Assembly (NCBI GenBank): GCA_964345555.1
Contig: CAYFRD010000004.1
Location: 3,821 to 67,820, forward strand
DNA: 64,000 bases
Reading direction: 5' to 3'
Origin: Peptoniphilus_E sp964345555
GTDB lineage: Bacteria > Bacillota > Clostridia > Tissierellales > Peptoniphilaceae
Shown: piece after piece, positions 26,348-35,704 of the stretch
Layout: the number at the start of each line of letters is the position of its first letter
How positions within the stretch are numbered: position 1 is the first letter of the stretch
Notes under the pieces: generated by a model
Database searches by the model: none
Told to the model about the DNA's origin: nothing
Seen by the model: only the letters and a program-made list of their open reading frames with translations
Made by a program: the position numbers and the translations under genes

Positions 26348-27487
26348 TTATCTCAAAACAGCTCTTGAGATTACCATCTTTTGTACTTCTGATGTTCCTT
26401 CATAAATTTCAGTTATTTTTGCATCTCTCATCATTCTTTCCAACGGATATTCTCTTGTATAGCCGTATCCTCCAAGTAACTGTACGCATTTTGTCGTTAC
26501 ATACATTGCCGTTTCAGCTGCATTTAGTTTCGCATGAGCCGATGCTACTGAATATTCCAGTCCTTCATCTTTTAACCAAGCTGCTTTATACACTAACAAC
26601 CTTGCCGCTTCTATTTTATTTGCAAGATCTGCTATTACGAATTGTGTGTTTTGGAATGCTGATAGCGGTCTACCGAATTGTTCTCTTTGTTTCACATAAT
26701 CAACTGCTACTGCCAATGCTCCTTGAGCTATACCTATTGCTTGAGCAGCTATACCTATTCTTCCTCCATCAAGAGTATGCATTGCAACCTTAAATCCTTC
26801 ACCTTCTTTTCCCAATAAGTTTTCTACAGGAACTTTAGCATTTTCGAATATTAGTTCAGCGGTTGCTGATCCTCTTATTCCCATTTTCTTTTCATGCTTG
26901 CCTATCTTAAATCCTTCAGTTCCGTCTTCAACTATGAAAGCGGATATTCCATGGTTGCCTTTTTCTTTGTCCGTCATTGCCATTACTATATAAATTCCGG
27001 CTTCTCCTGCATTAGTTATGAAGTTCTTTGTTCCATTTAATATATAGAAATCTCCGTCTCTTACTGCTGTGGTTTTTTGTCTTGAAGCATCTGTTCCGGC
27101 ATTAGGTTCTGTCAAACCGAAAGCACCTAAGGTTTCTCCACTTGCAAGTTTTGTCAAGTATTTTTGTTTTTGTTCTTCTGTTCCCCAGTCATAAATTGGA
27201 GCTGCGCCCAGTGATGTATGTGCTGATAACGTTACTCCTGTAGATGCACAAACCTTTGAAATTTCTTCTACAGCTATTACATAACTTATGTAATCTCCGT
27301 CTTCACCTTCATATTCTTCCGGCCATGGTATTCCCAATAATCCGTTCTCTGCCATTTTTTCTACACTTTCAGTAGGAAATCTTTCTTCTTCATCTATTTC
27401 TTCTGCTAGAGGTTTTATTTCCTTTTCTGCAAAATCTCTGTAGATCTTTTGTATCATTTTGTACTCTTCATTAAATCCAAAATCCAT
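26348..27487 (-). CDS. bcd: Butyryl-CoA dehydrogenase-like acyl-CoA dehydrogenase
   Basis: 379 residues, closest in pattern to short-chain/butyryl-CoA dehydrogenases of clostridia: MDFGFNEEYKMIQKIYRDF start, GAFGLTEPNAGTDAS, FITNAGEAG, LLGGYGYTREYPLERMMRDAK and the catalytic Glu in IYEGTSEVQ. With EtfAB it would reduce crotonyl-CoA to butyryl-CoA. It is encoded just after the thlA-crt-hbd operon, with a terminator and 412 bases between. The bcd assignment is the better fit of the two paralogues but is inference. Confidence 0.88.
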   Translation of the reverse strand: MDFGFNEEYKMIQKIYRDFAEKEIKPLAEEIDEEERFPTESVEKMAENGLLGIPWPEEYEGEDGDYISYVIAVEEISKVCASTGVTLSAHTSLGAAPIYDWGTEEQKQKYLTKLASGETLGAFGLTEPNAGTDASRQKTTAVRDGDFYILNGTKNFITNAGEAGIYIVMAMTDKEKGNHGISAFIVEDGTEGFKIGKHEKKMGIRGSATAELIFENAKVPVENLLGKEGEGFKVAMHTLDGGRIGIAAQAIGIAQGALAVAVDYVKQREQFGRPLSAFQNTQFVIADLANKIEAARLLVYKAAWLKDEGLEYSVASAHAKLNAAETAMYVTTKCVQLLGGYGYTREYPLERMMRDAKITEIYEGTSEVQKMVISRAVLR

Positions 27488-27794
27488 TTATTTTCTCCTT
27501 TCTTTTCTTAAAAAATATTTTGTGAATCTCATAATAAATAATAACGATTTCTGGTCTTAGAAACGACTAAAAGAAAATGTTTTTTAATTTATATTTAAAT
27601 TTTAACAAATATATTTTTATAAATTTAATTGTGTTACGTTAAATTAATAAACTTAAATCGTTTTAATGTTGTACCGTTTGAATTTAATTGTATTTTACAG
27701 GGTTTTGGCTATTTGAAATTAAATTATTTATAAAATATAAATAATTTAATTAACTATGAATTTCCATATTTTTAATTCTTTAAGAATTTCAAAA
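27488..27794. other. AT-rich intergenic region upstream of bcd
   Basis: Over 300 bases of very AT-rich DNA without a plausible gene. It must hold the promoter of the minus-strand bcd-like gene. A small imperfect inverted repeat around 27546-27568 (CGATTTCT/AGAAACG) is the only other structure I see. Confidence 0.6.
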
Positions 27795-27851
27795 AAAGTT
27801 CTAATTAGACGATAATTTGACACTTATCAAACTTTATCTAATTAGAACTTT
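27795..27851 (-). terminator. Terminator of the thlA-crt-hbd operon
   Basis: AAAGTTCTAATTAGA (27795-27809) and its exact complement (27837-27851) form a 15-pair stem, followed on the minus strand by a seven-T run. Confidence 0.85.
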
Positions 27852-27899
27852 TACTTTTAGCAGACTAAAATATTTAATAAGTCTGTCCTCTTAAAATTT

Positions 27900-28748
27900 T
27901 TATTTGCTGTAGTCGTAGAATCCTTTGCCTGTTTTTCTTCCAAGTTGATTTGCTCTTACCATTTTTCTTAGAAGTGGATGAGCTCTGTATTTAGGATCGC
28001 CGAATTCTGTGTAAAGTACATCCATGATAGCAAGGCATACGTCAAGTCCTATAAGGTCTCCCAGTTCAAGCGGTCCCATCGGATGGTTAGCACCTAATTT
28101 CATAGCTGTATCTATACCTTCTGCTGTTGCTACGCCGTCTGCATAGATTCCGATTCCTTCATTTACAAGAGGAATTAGGATACGGTTAACTACAAATCCA
28201 GGAGCTTCTTCTACGTCTACGGGTGTTTTACCTATTTCTTTGCAAAGATCAAGTATGATGGTTTTTGTTTCTTCGCTTGTTGCCATTCCCTTGATGATTT
28301 CGATTAATTTCATTGCAGGAACCGGATTGAAGAAGTGCATTCCGATGACTCTGTCAGGTCTGTCTGTTACTGTTGCAAGGTCAGTGATGCTAAGTGATGA
28401 TGTGTTTGTTGCAAGTATGGTTTTTTCTTCACAGATTCCTGAAAGTTCAGCAAGGTATTCTTTCTTTACTTCAGGATCTTCTGTTGCTGCTTCGATTATT
28501 ACGTCGCAGTCAGCCATATCCTTGAATTCTTCTGTGATTAATATTCTTGCCATTGCTGCATCCATATCTTCTTGAGCCATTCTGCCCTTAGATACATTTT
28601 TTGCATAACCTTTTTCTATTTTGCCCTTGATTGAGTTTATTTTTTCTTCAGTTAAGTTTCTGCTCTTTAGTACTACGTCGTGATGTGTTGCCATTACTTG
28701 AACAACGCCTGATCCCATAGTACCTGAACCTATTACTCCTATTTTCAT
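27900..28748 (-). CDS. hbd: 3-hydroxybutyryl-CoA dehydrogenase
   Basis: 282 residues; NAD(P)-dependent reduction of acetoacetyl-CoA. Rossmann motif GSGTMG (7-12), MHFFNPVPAMKLIEI with the catalytic His, and GFVVNRIL are visible; the end is GRKTGKGFYDYSK. Third gene of thlA-crt-hbd, 12 bases after crt, followed by a strong terminator. Confidence 0.97.
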   Translation of the reverse strand: MKIGVIGSGTMGSGVVQVMATHHDVVLKSRNLTEEKINSIKGKIEKGYAKNVSKGRMAQEDMDAAMARILITEEFKDMADCDVIIEAATEDPEVKKEYLAELSGICEEKTILATNTSSLSITDLATVTDRPDRVIGMHFFNPVPAMKLIEIIKGMATSEETKTIILDLCKEIGKTPVDVEEAPGFVVNRILIPLVNEGIGIYADGVATAEGIDTAMKLGANHPMGPLELGDLIGLDVCLAIMDVLYTEFGDPKYRAHPLLRKMVRANQLGRKTGKGFYDYSK

Positions 28749-28760
28749 TTGATTTTCCTC

Positions 28761-29546
28761 CTAATTTTTCTTATAGTTGGGTTTTTCTTTGTTTAAAAAT
28801 GCTCTCATCCCTGTTTCGCGATCTTCATTTGTGAAACACAACTCAAAGTTTGATTGCTCAATATTTACTCCCGTAGTGATGTCCGTTTGCATTCCGAGGT
28901 TTATTGCTCTTTTGGAATTGATGACTGCATTTATTGAGTTTTTAGCTGTTTTTTTAGCTATTTCCATGGCTTTGTCCATTAGCTCTTCGGGGTCTACAAC
29001 GTGATTTACGATTCCGTATTCAAGCGCTGTTTGTGCACCTATTACATCGGCTGTGTAAATCAGTTCCTTTGCAAGCCCTGTTCCTATGAGTCTTGGGAGT
29101 CTTTGTGTTCCCCCAAATCCCGGAGTTATTCCCAAACCTACTTCGGGTTGTCCGAATTTCGCCTTTGAAGATGCGATTCTTATGTCACAGGCTAGGGATA
29201 ATTCACAGCCTCCGCCCAGAGCGAACCCGTTGACGGCAGCTATTACGACTTTTGAAGAGTTTTCTATTGAAAGAAATACTTCATTTCCTCTTTTGGCAAA
29301 TTCATAGGCCTCTTGAGGTTTTAAGTCCACCATTTCGGATATGTCCGCTCCTGCTACAAAGGCTTTTCCCGCACCTGTCAATATGACTACGGATATATCT
29401 TTATCTTCTTCTATTTCTTTAAAAAGATCGCCGAGTTCTGTAATGAGTTTTGTGTTAAGAGCGTTTAAACTTTTTTCTTTAGTAATTGTTACAACTGCTA
29501 TATCGTCTTCTTTACTAATTTTTAAAAACTCATAATTCAATATCAT
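28761..29546 (-). CDS. crt: Crotonase (3-hydroxybutyryl-CoA dehydratase)
   Basis: 261 residues of the enoyl-CoA hydratase family. The oxyanion-hole motifs are GKAFVAGADISEM and NGFALGGGCELSLACD, and the catalytic Glu lies in FGQPEVGLGITPGFGGTQRL. It interconverts 3-hydroxybutyryl-CoA and crotonyl-CoA, the intermediate where the glutamate branch joins. Middle gene of the thlA-crt-hbd operon with short gaps on both sides. Confidence 0.96.
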   Translation of the reverse strand: MILNYEFLKISKEDDIAVVTITKEKSLNALNTKLITELGDLFKEIEEDKDISVVILTGAGKAFVAGADISEMVDLKPQEAYEFAKRGNEVFLSIENSSKVVIAAVNGFALGGGCELSLACDIRIASSKAKFGQPEVGLGITPGFGGTQRLPRLIGTGLAKELIYTADVIGAQTALEYGIVNHVVDPEELMDKAMEIAKKTAKNSINAVINSKRAINLGMQTDITTGVNIEQSNFELCFTNEDRETGMRAFLNKEKPNYKKN

Positions 29547-29565
29547 TACCTCTTCTATCTGTTTA

Positions 29566-30750
29566 TTAGTCTCTTGTAACTACTAGAGCTGTACCTTGTC
29601 CTCCGCCTATGCATAGAGTTGCAAGACCGTTCTTAGCGTCTCTTCTCTTCATTTCATAAAGTAAAGTGGTCAGAATTCTGGCTCCACTTGCTCCGATGGG
29701 GTGTCCGATTGCTATTGCTCCTCCGTTTACATTAACTTTATCCATGTCAAATCCAAGTTCTTTTGCAACTGCTCCTGCTTGTGCTGCAAAAGCTTCGTTT
29801 GCTTCAACTAAGTCTAAATCTTTAACTTCAAGTCCTGCTTTTTCAAGCGCTTTTCTTGAAGACGGAATAGGTCCTGTACCCATAATTGCCGGATCAACAC
29901 CTGCTGATGCGTAGGAAGCTATTGTTGCAAGAGGTTCGATTCCAAGTTCCTTAGCCTTTGATTCAGTCATAACTACTACCATAGCTGCTCCGTCATTGAT
30001 TCCTGAAGCGTTTCCTGCTGTAACTGTTCCTCCGTCTTTCTTGAATGCCGGTTTTAATTTTGCAAGGTTTTCTTCTGTAACTCCGTCTCTGATGAATTCG
30101 TCTTTGTCAACTACTGTTACATTGCCTTTTCTGTCTTTTATTTCTACAGGTATGATTTCTTCAGCGAATACGCCTTCAGCTCTTGCCTTTGATGCTCTAT
30201 TTTGAGAAACTGTTGCAAGATGGTCTTGTGCTTCTCTTGAGATTTCGAATTGTTCAGCTACGTTTTCTGCTGTTATTCCCATGTGGTAGTTGTTAAATGC
30301 ATCCCATAGTCCGTCTTTGATCATTTCGTCTACTAATTTGCCATCGCCCATTCTGTTGCCCCATCTTGTTTTGTCAAGAATGTAAGGTGCTTGAGACATT
30401 GATTCAGTACCGCCTGCAAGAACTACTTCAGCATCTCCGGCTTTGATTATTTGTGCTGCTAGAGAAACAGCTCTCAATCCTGAACCGCAAACTTTGTTAA
30501 TAGTCATTGCCGGAACTTCCTTAGGAATACCTGCGTTGATCATGACTTGTCTTGCTATATTTTGACCAAGTCCTGCTTGTAGTACATTTCCGATTATTAC
30601 TTCATCGATTTGTGCGGGGTCAACTTTTGCTCTTTGTAGTGCTTCTTTAGCTGCTACAACTCCTAATTGAAGAGCACTTACTGATTTGAATGCACCGCCA
30701 AAAGATCCTACAGGTGTTCTAACGGCACTAGCTATAACTATTTTTTCCAT
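29566..30750 (-). CDS. thlA: Acetyl-CoA acetyltransferase (thiolase)
   Basis: 394 residues, the usual thiolase length. The acyl-accepting Cys is in NKVCGSGLRAV near residue 88, the catalytic His in GGAIAIGHPIGASGARI and the C-terminal Cys in LCIGGGQGTALVV. It condenses two acetyl-CoA to acetoacetyl-CoA. First gene of the operon with crt and hbd; 232 AT-rich bases upstream must hold the promoter (a TATAAT-like box lies near 30886-30892 on the minus strand). Confidence 0.97.
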   Translation of the reverse strand: MEKIVIASAVRTPVGSFGGAFKSVSALQLGVVAAKEALQRAKVDPAQIDEVIIGNVLQAGLGQNIARQVMINAGIPKEVPAMTINKVCGSGLRAVSLAAQIIKAGDAEVVLAGGTESMSQAPYILDKTRWGNRMGDGKLVDEMIKDGLWDAFNNYHMGITAENVAEQFEISREAQDHLATVSQNRASKARAEGVFAEEIIPVEIKDRKGNVTVVDKDEFIRDGVTEENLAKLKPAFKKDGGTVTAGNASGINDGAAMVVVMTESKAKELGIEPLATIASYASAGVDPAIMGTGPIPSSRKALEKAGLEVKDLDLVEANEAFAAQAGAVAKELGFDMDKVNVNGGAIAIGHPIGASGARILTTLLYEMKRRDAKNGLATLCIGGGQGTALVVTRD

Positions 30751-30982
30751 AAAAACCTCCTAGTTTTTAATTAATTTACTAAAATGAAAAATCCTACAAT
30801 CTGTCTGAAAAACATCAAATTTCATTTTTTTATCAAGTTAAAATGTTAGCTCATACGTCGAATTTTTGTAAGAAATTTAAATTATAATTTTAACTTTTCG
30901 TACTATGAAATGTCTTCCATTATCTTATATTATATAAAGTATTACGAATTTAATCAATACTTTAAGACAACATATTAAGTAT

Positions 30983-31019
30983 AAAATACCCCAAATCTTC
31001 AAAAGATTCAGGGTATTTT
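30983..31019 (-). terminator. wecB terminator
   Basis: AAAATACCC and GGGTATTTT (30983-30991, 31011-31019) with an inner AATCT/AGATT pairing start right after the wecB stop; the right arm provides the T-run. Confidence 0.78.
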
Positions 31020-32132
31020 CTAGTTTTTGAGTTCTTTCTCAAGTATGTCTATTATTTTGACTGCGGCATGTCCGTCACCGTATGGATTTATGGCATGTGC
31101 CATTTCTTTGTACCTATCTTCATCGTCTAATAATTCTTTGAAGTGCCTGTAGATTTTGTCGTAGTCACTTCCCACAAGAACAGCTGTATTGGCTAAAACA
31201 CCCTCCATCCTCTCGGTTTCTTCTCTGACTACTATTACAGGTTTGCCAAGAGCGGGCGCCTCCTCCTGTATTCCCCCCGAGTCGGTTATCACAAGATACA
31301 CCTTGCTCATTAAGTTGGAGAATGGCAAGTAGTCCAAGGGTTCAACAATGTGAATTTTGTCATTCCCATCAAAGATTTTCTTTGCGATTTCTCTGACCTT
31401 GGGATTTAAGTGTATGGGAAATACCACTTCCACATCGTCGTACTCATCTACCACATCTCTAACTGCAGAAAATATGTGTTCCATCGGTTCACCTATATTT
31501 TCTCTCCTGTGAGATGTCAATAGAACTACTCTCTTATTTTTGTAATCTATCTCATTAAGTGTGTCATCTTCAAATTCATAATTCTGTGAAACTGCATATT
31601 TCAGTGCATCTATGACTGTATTTCCAGTGATATGGATAGTGCTTTCGTCGTATCCTTCTCTAATTAAATTGTCCTTGTTTGATTTAGTGGGTGCGAAGTG
31701 AAAGTTTGTCAATACACCGGTAAGTCTTCTGTTAGCTTCTTCGGGATAGGGCGAGTAGAGGTTGTCCGATCTCAATCCGGCTTCCACATGACCTATCTTT
31801 ATTTGTTTGTAAAAGGCTGCCACTGCCGAGGCGAATACGGTAGTCGTATCTCCTTGAATGAGTAGCACATCAGGTTTTTCCCTATCTAATATCTCTTCCA
31901 GTCCTTTGAGCGCTCCTACAGTTATATCCGTCAAGCTTTGACCGCTTTTGAATATATTCATATCATAATCAGGTTCAATGTCGAAAATTTTAAGAACTTG
32001 GTCAAGCATCTCCCTGTGCTGTGCAGTCACAGCTACAACGGTATCTATATGTTTTCTACGTTTCAGTTCCTTTACAATTGGCGCCATTTTTATAGCCTCG
32101 GGTCTAGTTCCGAACACGCAAATAACTTTCAA
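31020..32132 (-). CDS. wecB: Non-hydrolysing UDP-GlcNAc 2-epimerase
   Basis: 370 residues; converts UDP-GlcNAc to UDP-ManNAc for teichoic acid or polysaccharide linkage units. Signatures: FGTRPEAIKMAP, TAQHREM, HVEAGLRSDNLYSPYPEEANR, TDSGGIQEEAPALGKPV and the REETERMEG segment. Start is TTG 32132 with AAGGAGG at proper spacing. It follows the tagO-like gene by two bases, which fits a shared cell-envelope polymer pathway. Confidence 0.97.
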   Translation of the reverse strand: MKVICVFGTRPEAIKMAPIVKELKRRKHIDTVVAVTAQHREMLDQVLKIFDIEPDYDMNIFKSGQSLTDITVGALKGLEEILDREKPDVLLIQGDTTTVFASAVAAFYKQIKIGHVEAGLRSDNLYSPYPEEANRRLTGVLTNFHFAPTKSNKDNLIREGYDESTIHITGNTVIDALKYAVSQNYEFEDDTLNEIDYKNKRVVLLTSHRRENIGEPMEHIFSAVRDVVDEYDDVEVVFPIHLNPKVREIAKKIFDGNDKIHIVEPLDYLPFSNLMSKVYLVITDSGGIQEEAPALGKPVIVVREETERMEGVLANTAVLVGSDYDKIYRHFKELLDDEDRYKEMAHAINPYGDGHAAVKIIDILEKELKN

Positions 32133-32134
32133 TA

Positions 32135-33163
32135 TTATTCCTCCTTAGGTTTAAACATTCCGAATGCCATTGCCAAAATCAGCACTGCAGCAAATATGAG
32201 CACCGACATAAACAACCCTACTCTCGAATCCAAACCTGCTATCATGTATGCCAAAAATCCGAATATTATGGATATGGAGTAGAGCACCAGTACCGTCTGT
32301 CTTTGACTCAGTCCCATGGCTAGAAGTCTGTGGTGCAGGTGTCCCTTATCCGCTGAAACCATGCTTTTGCCGTTGAGTTTCCTCCTTATCATGGCAAAGG
32401 TCGTGTCGAAGACAGGCACTCCAAGTATTATCACAGGCACAAAAATTGTGAGCATTGCTGCTGATTTCATGATGCCCTCTATTGTTATGTATGCCAGTAC
32501 AAATCCCAGAAATAAAGCTCCCGCATCTCCCATGAATATAGTGGCAGGATTGAAATTGTGCGGCAAAAATCCCAGACAACTGCCCGCAATAATGGCAGCA
32601 ATCAAAGATACATCTTCAAAACCCAGCTTTCTTGCTATGAACATCAGCGATATGGAGCTTATCATGGAAACTCCCGCCGCCAAACCATCAAGTCCGTCTA
32701 TCAGGTTAACGGTGTTGGTAATACCCACAACCCAAAACACAGTTATAGGCACCGCCAAAATTTTCAAAAATATTACACTTTCTCCGAATTGGAAAGGATT
32801 GGTGAAAAATTCGATTTTTGTATCGGTCATTATCAGCACTGCAGCAGCCGCTATCTGAAATATCATTTTTTTCTTTGGACTTAAATCCCACTTGTCATCT
32901 ATCAATCCGGATATTAATATTATTGTCGAACCTATAATCAATCCGATTATCTCTCTGCTGAGTCCGACAAATACCACTATGCAGATCAATGTGGATAGAT
33001 AAATCCCCGCTCCTCCCAGGAGCGGTATCGGCTTTTTATGCACTCTCCTCTTATCTCTCGGGATATCAAGAAAACCGTGTTTAAAAGCGATTCTTTTTAA
33101 AACAGGAGTCAATAAAAATACTATTACGGCTGATGCTATTATGCAGTAATACAATTTATTCAT
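32135..33163 (-). CDS. tagO: Undecaprenyl-phosphate GlcNAc-1-phosphate transferase
   Basis: 342-residue MraY/WecA-family membrane enzyme with about ten helices. Family motifs: PRDKRRVHKKPIPLLGG near the N-terminus, the metal-binding NLIDGLDGLAAG, FMGDAGALFLG, and the cytoplasmic KGHLHHRLLAMGLSQRQTV loop. It attaches GlcNAc-1-phosphate to the lipid carrier, the first step of wall teichoic acid or similar polymers. Co-transcribed with upp upstream and wecB downstream. Confidence 0.94.
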   Translation of the reverse strand: MNKLYYCIIASAVIVFLLTPVLKRIAFKHGFLDIPRDKRRVHKKPIPLLGGAGIYLSTLICIVVFVGLSREIIGLIIGSTIILISGLIDDKWDLSPKKKMIFQIAAAAVLIMTDTKIEFFTNPFQFGESVIFLKILAVPITVFWVVGITNTVNLIDGLDGLAAGVSMISSISLMFIARKLGFEDVSLIAAIIAGSCLGFLPHNFNPATIFMGDAGALFLGFVLAYITIEGIMKSAAMLTIFVPVIILGVPVFDTTFAMIRRKLNGKSMVSADKGHLHHRLLAMGLSQRQTVLVLYSISIIFGFLAYMIAGLDSRVGLFMSVLIFAAVLILAMAFGMFKPKEE

Positions 33164-33175
33164 AAAATCTCCTTA

Positions 33176-33805
33176 TTATTTAGTTCCGAACAATCTGTCT
33201 CCGGCATCTCCAAGCCCGGGAACTATGTAGGCATGGTCGTTTAATTTTTCATCTATGTGAGCTATGTATATATCTACGTCGGGATGGACAGCTTTAACCG
33301 CTTCAATTCCCTCAGGAGCAGCTATTATATTAAGCGCCTTTATATTAGTGACATTGTGTCTTTTAAGTTCATCTATAGCTTCTATGAGAGAGCCTCCCGT
33401 CGCCAGCATAGGATCAAGTATTATCATGGTCCTTTCTTCGACGTCCTTTGGCAGTTTGCAATAGTATGTAACCGGTTTAAAAGTCTCCGGGTCTCTGTAC
33501 ATACCTATGTGTCCCACTCTCGCTCCCGGTACTACACTCAGAACTCCGTCAACCATCCCCAGACCTGCTCTTAATATGGGCACGAAACCTATTTTTTTGC
33601 CTGAAATTTCCTTGCCTATACACTTTGTAATAGGTGTTTCTATTTCTATATCTCTAAGTTCCAAATCCCTAGTTACCTCATAGCACATCAATGTTGCGAT
33701 TTCAGTGACAAGATTTCTGAACTCCATAGATGGAGTTTCCTTTTTTCTAAGAATTGTAAGCTTATGTTGAATGAGCGGATGATCCGTAACTACTATTTTA
33801 CCCAC
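33176..33805 (-). CDS. upp: Uracil phosphoribosyltransferase
   Basis: 209 residues; salvages uracil to UMP with PRPP. The PRPP loop is MIILDPMLATGGSLIEAI; the uracil-binding end has YIVPGLGDAGDRLFGTK. Start is GTG 33805 after GGAGG. Second gene of the sua5-upp-tagO-wecB run; no separate promoter seen. Confidence 0.98.
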   Translation of the reverse strand: MGKIVVTDHPLIQHKLTILRKKETPSMEFRNLVTEIATLMCYEVTRDLELRDIEIETPITKCIGKEISGKKIGFVPILRAGLGMVDGVLSVVPGARVGHIGMYRDPETFKPVTYYCKLPKDVEERTMIILDPMLATGGSLIEAIDELKRHNVTNIKALNIIAAPEGIEAVKAVHPDVDIYIAHIDEKLNDHAYIVPGLGDAGDRLFGTK

Positions 33806-33813
33806 ATTTCCTC

Positions 33814-34863
33814 CTATAATCCAAATATTACTCTGCCCGATGACGCTTTCAGAAGTCGGTTCATAATACCTACTCCCAATCCTCTGAATTCAAATCCCTC
33901 GGCATAAATTGTATCTACCTTTTCATCGTCACACTGTCTTAAAGCTTCAAATAAATTGTGGGCAACCTCGATTAAATTATCCCTGCTTCCCAAATTTATA
34001 ACTATGTAAGCCCCTTCATAATCGTCTTTTGTTTCCTCTGTTGCCAAGACAGCTATTTTTTTATCCTTGTTTTCTCTTATCTTTTTATTTATATTTTTGA
34101 CAATGATATCCAAAGCACCTGCAAAAGTGTAGCATTCCGCAACAGGTGCGTAATGTTTGTACTTTTGTCCCGGCGATTTGGGAACTTTGTCATCGGAAGC
34201 ATCCAAAGTAGCACTGTCCATCCTTATATCAGGGACAATAATCTTTAAATCTTCAGTGGTAACTCCACCCGGTCTTAAAATTATGGGAGGGCTCTCTGTC
34301 AAATCCACTACAGTGGATTCAATTCCATAACTAGTCCTGCCGCCATCCACAATTATATCCACCTTTCCGTTTAAATCCTCCACCACTCTCGCAAGCGACG
34401 TAGGAGATGGCTTGCCCGACAAATTCGCCGATGGAGCAGCTATTGGCAGCCTTGTGTATTTTAAAATCTTCCTTGCCACAGGATGAGAAGGCATTCTTAT
34501 GGCAACAGTATCAAGACCTGCAGTTACCACATCAGGAACTGCCTTTGATCTCTTAAATATCAATGTTAACGGGCCCGGCCAAAACATATCTATCAGATTC
34601 ACAGCCATATCGGGGATCTCATCCACCAACTCTCTGATTTGAGATACCTCTGCAATATGAAGTATAAGAGGATTGTCCGCAGGTCTTCCCTTAGCTCTGA
34701 AAATATTCATTGAAGCTTCTTCGTCAAGACCGTTGGCTCCCAAGCCATAAACCGTTTCCGTAGGAAAAACCACAAGTTTACCCATCTTAAAAGCCTCATC
34801 TATAATTTTAAGATCCGAATTATCTATTCTATCATCTTTTACTCTAATTATCTTTGTCTTCAT
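33814..34863 (-). CDS. tsaC: L-threonylcarbamoyladenylate synthase (Sua5 type)
   Basis: 349 residues, long (Sua5/YwlC) form with the YrdC domain plus the C-terminal Sua5 domain. It makes threonylcarbamoyl-AMP for the t6A37 modification of ANN-decoding tRNAs. Visible: VVFPTETVYGLGAN, KGRPADNPLILHI, PIAAPSANLSGKPSPTS, DGGRTSYGIESTVVD and PGQKYKHYAP, the linker signature. First gene of the operon, divergent from the LRR gene. Confidence 0.96.
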   Translation of the reverse strand: MKTKIIRVKDDRIDNSDLKIIDEAFKMGKLVVFPTETVYGLGANGLDEEASMNIFRAKGRPADNPLILHIAEVSQIRELVDEIPDMAVNLIDMFWPGPLTLIFKRSKAVPDVVTAGLDTVAIRMPSHPVARKILKYTRLPIAAPSANLSGKPSPTSLARVVEDLNGKVDIIVDGGRTSYGIESTVVDLTESPPIILRPGGVTTEDLKIIVPDIRMDSATLDASDDKVPKSPGQKYKHYAPVAECYTFAGALDIIVKNINKKIRENKDKKIAVLATEETKDDYEGAYIVINLGSRDNLIEVAHNLFEALRQCDDEKVDTIYAEGFEFRGLGVGIMNRLLKASSGRVIFGL

Positions 34864-35047
34864 CCTATCAGACCTTTCATATTAATTCATTATATCAATG
34901 TTTAATAAAGTCTACAAGATTATTAATCTGGAATCATCCAACATTTAAGCCCTTAAGCCTTTATAATTGCACTTTATTATGTTATAATTTAAATTAAGAT
35001 ATAATAAAATGAGATATAATGTAATAAATTTGATGAGGAGGAATAAA

Positions 35048-35641
35048 ATGAGTAGTGTATTCGAAAATGACGATTTTATTTTTGCTGGCGATGTATTAAA
35101 GGGAATGACTAGAAAAGGAAAAGATAGAGTAAAAAATGAAGGTCTAACAGACATGGTTATCCCGGAAACCGCACCTGACGGAACTCCAATTAGACATATA
35201 GGCGAAAATGCTTTCTACAGACGTAAGCTGACTTCAGTAGTAATTCCTGAAACAGTGGAAACTATAGGCTACGATGCCTTCGGAGTATGCGCCCTTAAAG
35301 AAGTACATATCCCCGATTCAGTTCATAAAATCGATGGATTTGCCTTTTACAGAAATAAACTCGAAAAAGTTCATTTTCCTAAAAATCTAAAATTTATAGG
35401 ACCCTCAGCTTTTGCACTTAACAACTTGGAAGAAATAGATCTTCCCGATACACTTGAAACCATAGACACATCAGCATTCTATAAAAATAACCTTGAAGAA
35501 GTTGAAATGCCTGCTGAAATCAAAAAAATCAACATGTATGCTTTCAGAAAGAACAATATCCACGAAGTTGAAGTCCCAAAGACAATAGAAACTTTGCACG
35601 AATACGCCTTCGAAGAAACCACAGAAGTCGCAGAAAAATGA
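35048..35641 (+). CDS. Small BspA-type leucine-rich repeat protein, cytoplasmic
   Basis: 197-198 residues from ATG 35048, which follows GAGGAGG; an earlier in-frame ATG at 35009 has no such site. Five to six LRR_5 (BspA-type) repeats with a 23-residue period run from about residue 45 to the end (pattern AFxxNxLxxVxxPxxLxxIxxxAF). BspA proteins are usually large and secreted. This one has no signal peptide, anchor or other domain, so it is probably an intracellular protein-binding scaffold. Single gene with its own strong terminator. Confidence 0.85.
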   Translation: MSSVFENDDFIFAGDVLKGMTRKGKDRVKNEGLTDMVIPETAPDGTPIRHIGENAFYRRKLTSVVIPETVETIGYDAFGVCALKEVHIPDSVHKIDGFAFYRNKLEKVHFPKNLKFIGPSAFALNNLEEIDLPDTLETIDTSAFYKNNLEEVEMPAEIKKINMYAFRKNNIHEVEVPKTIETLHEYAFEETTEVAEK

Positions 35642-35645
35642 TCTT

Positions 35646-35690
35646 AAACTAAAAAAACTATGTGTATAATACACATAGTTTTTTTAGTTT
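35646..35690 (+). terminator. Bidirectional terminator
   Basis: A perfect 21-base inverted repeat (35646-35666 and 35670-35690) with loop TAA and A/T runs on both sides sits between the LRR gene and the convergent dipeptide epimerase gene, serving both. Confidence 0.93.
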
Positions 35691-35704
35691 AGTTTAAAAT
35701 AAAA

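Noticed and set aside
32316..32858. Long open frame (about 180 codons) antisense to tagO
   Set aside because: It lies wholly opposite a well-supported MraY-family gene, has no ribosome site and its composition is the mirror of the membrane protein codons.
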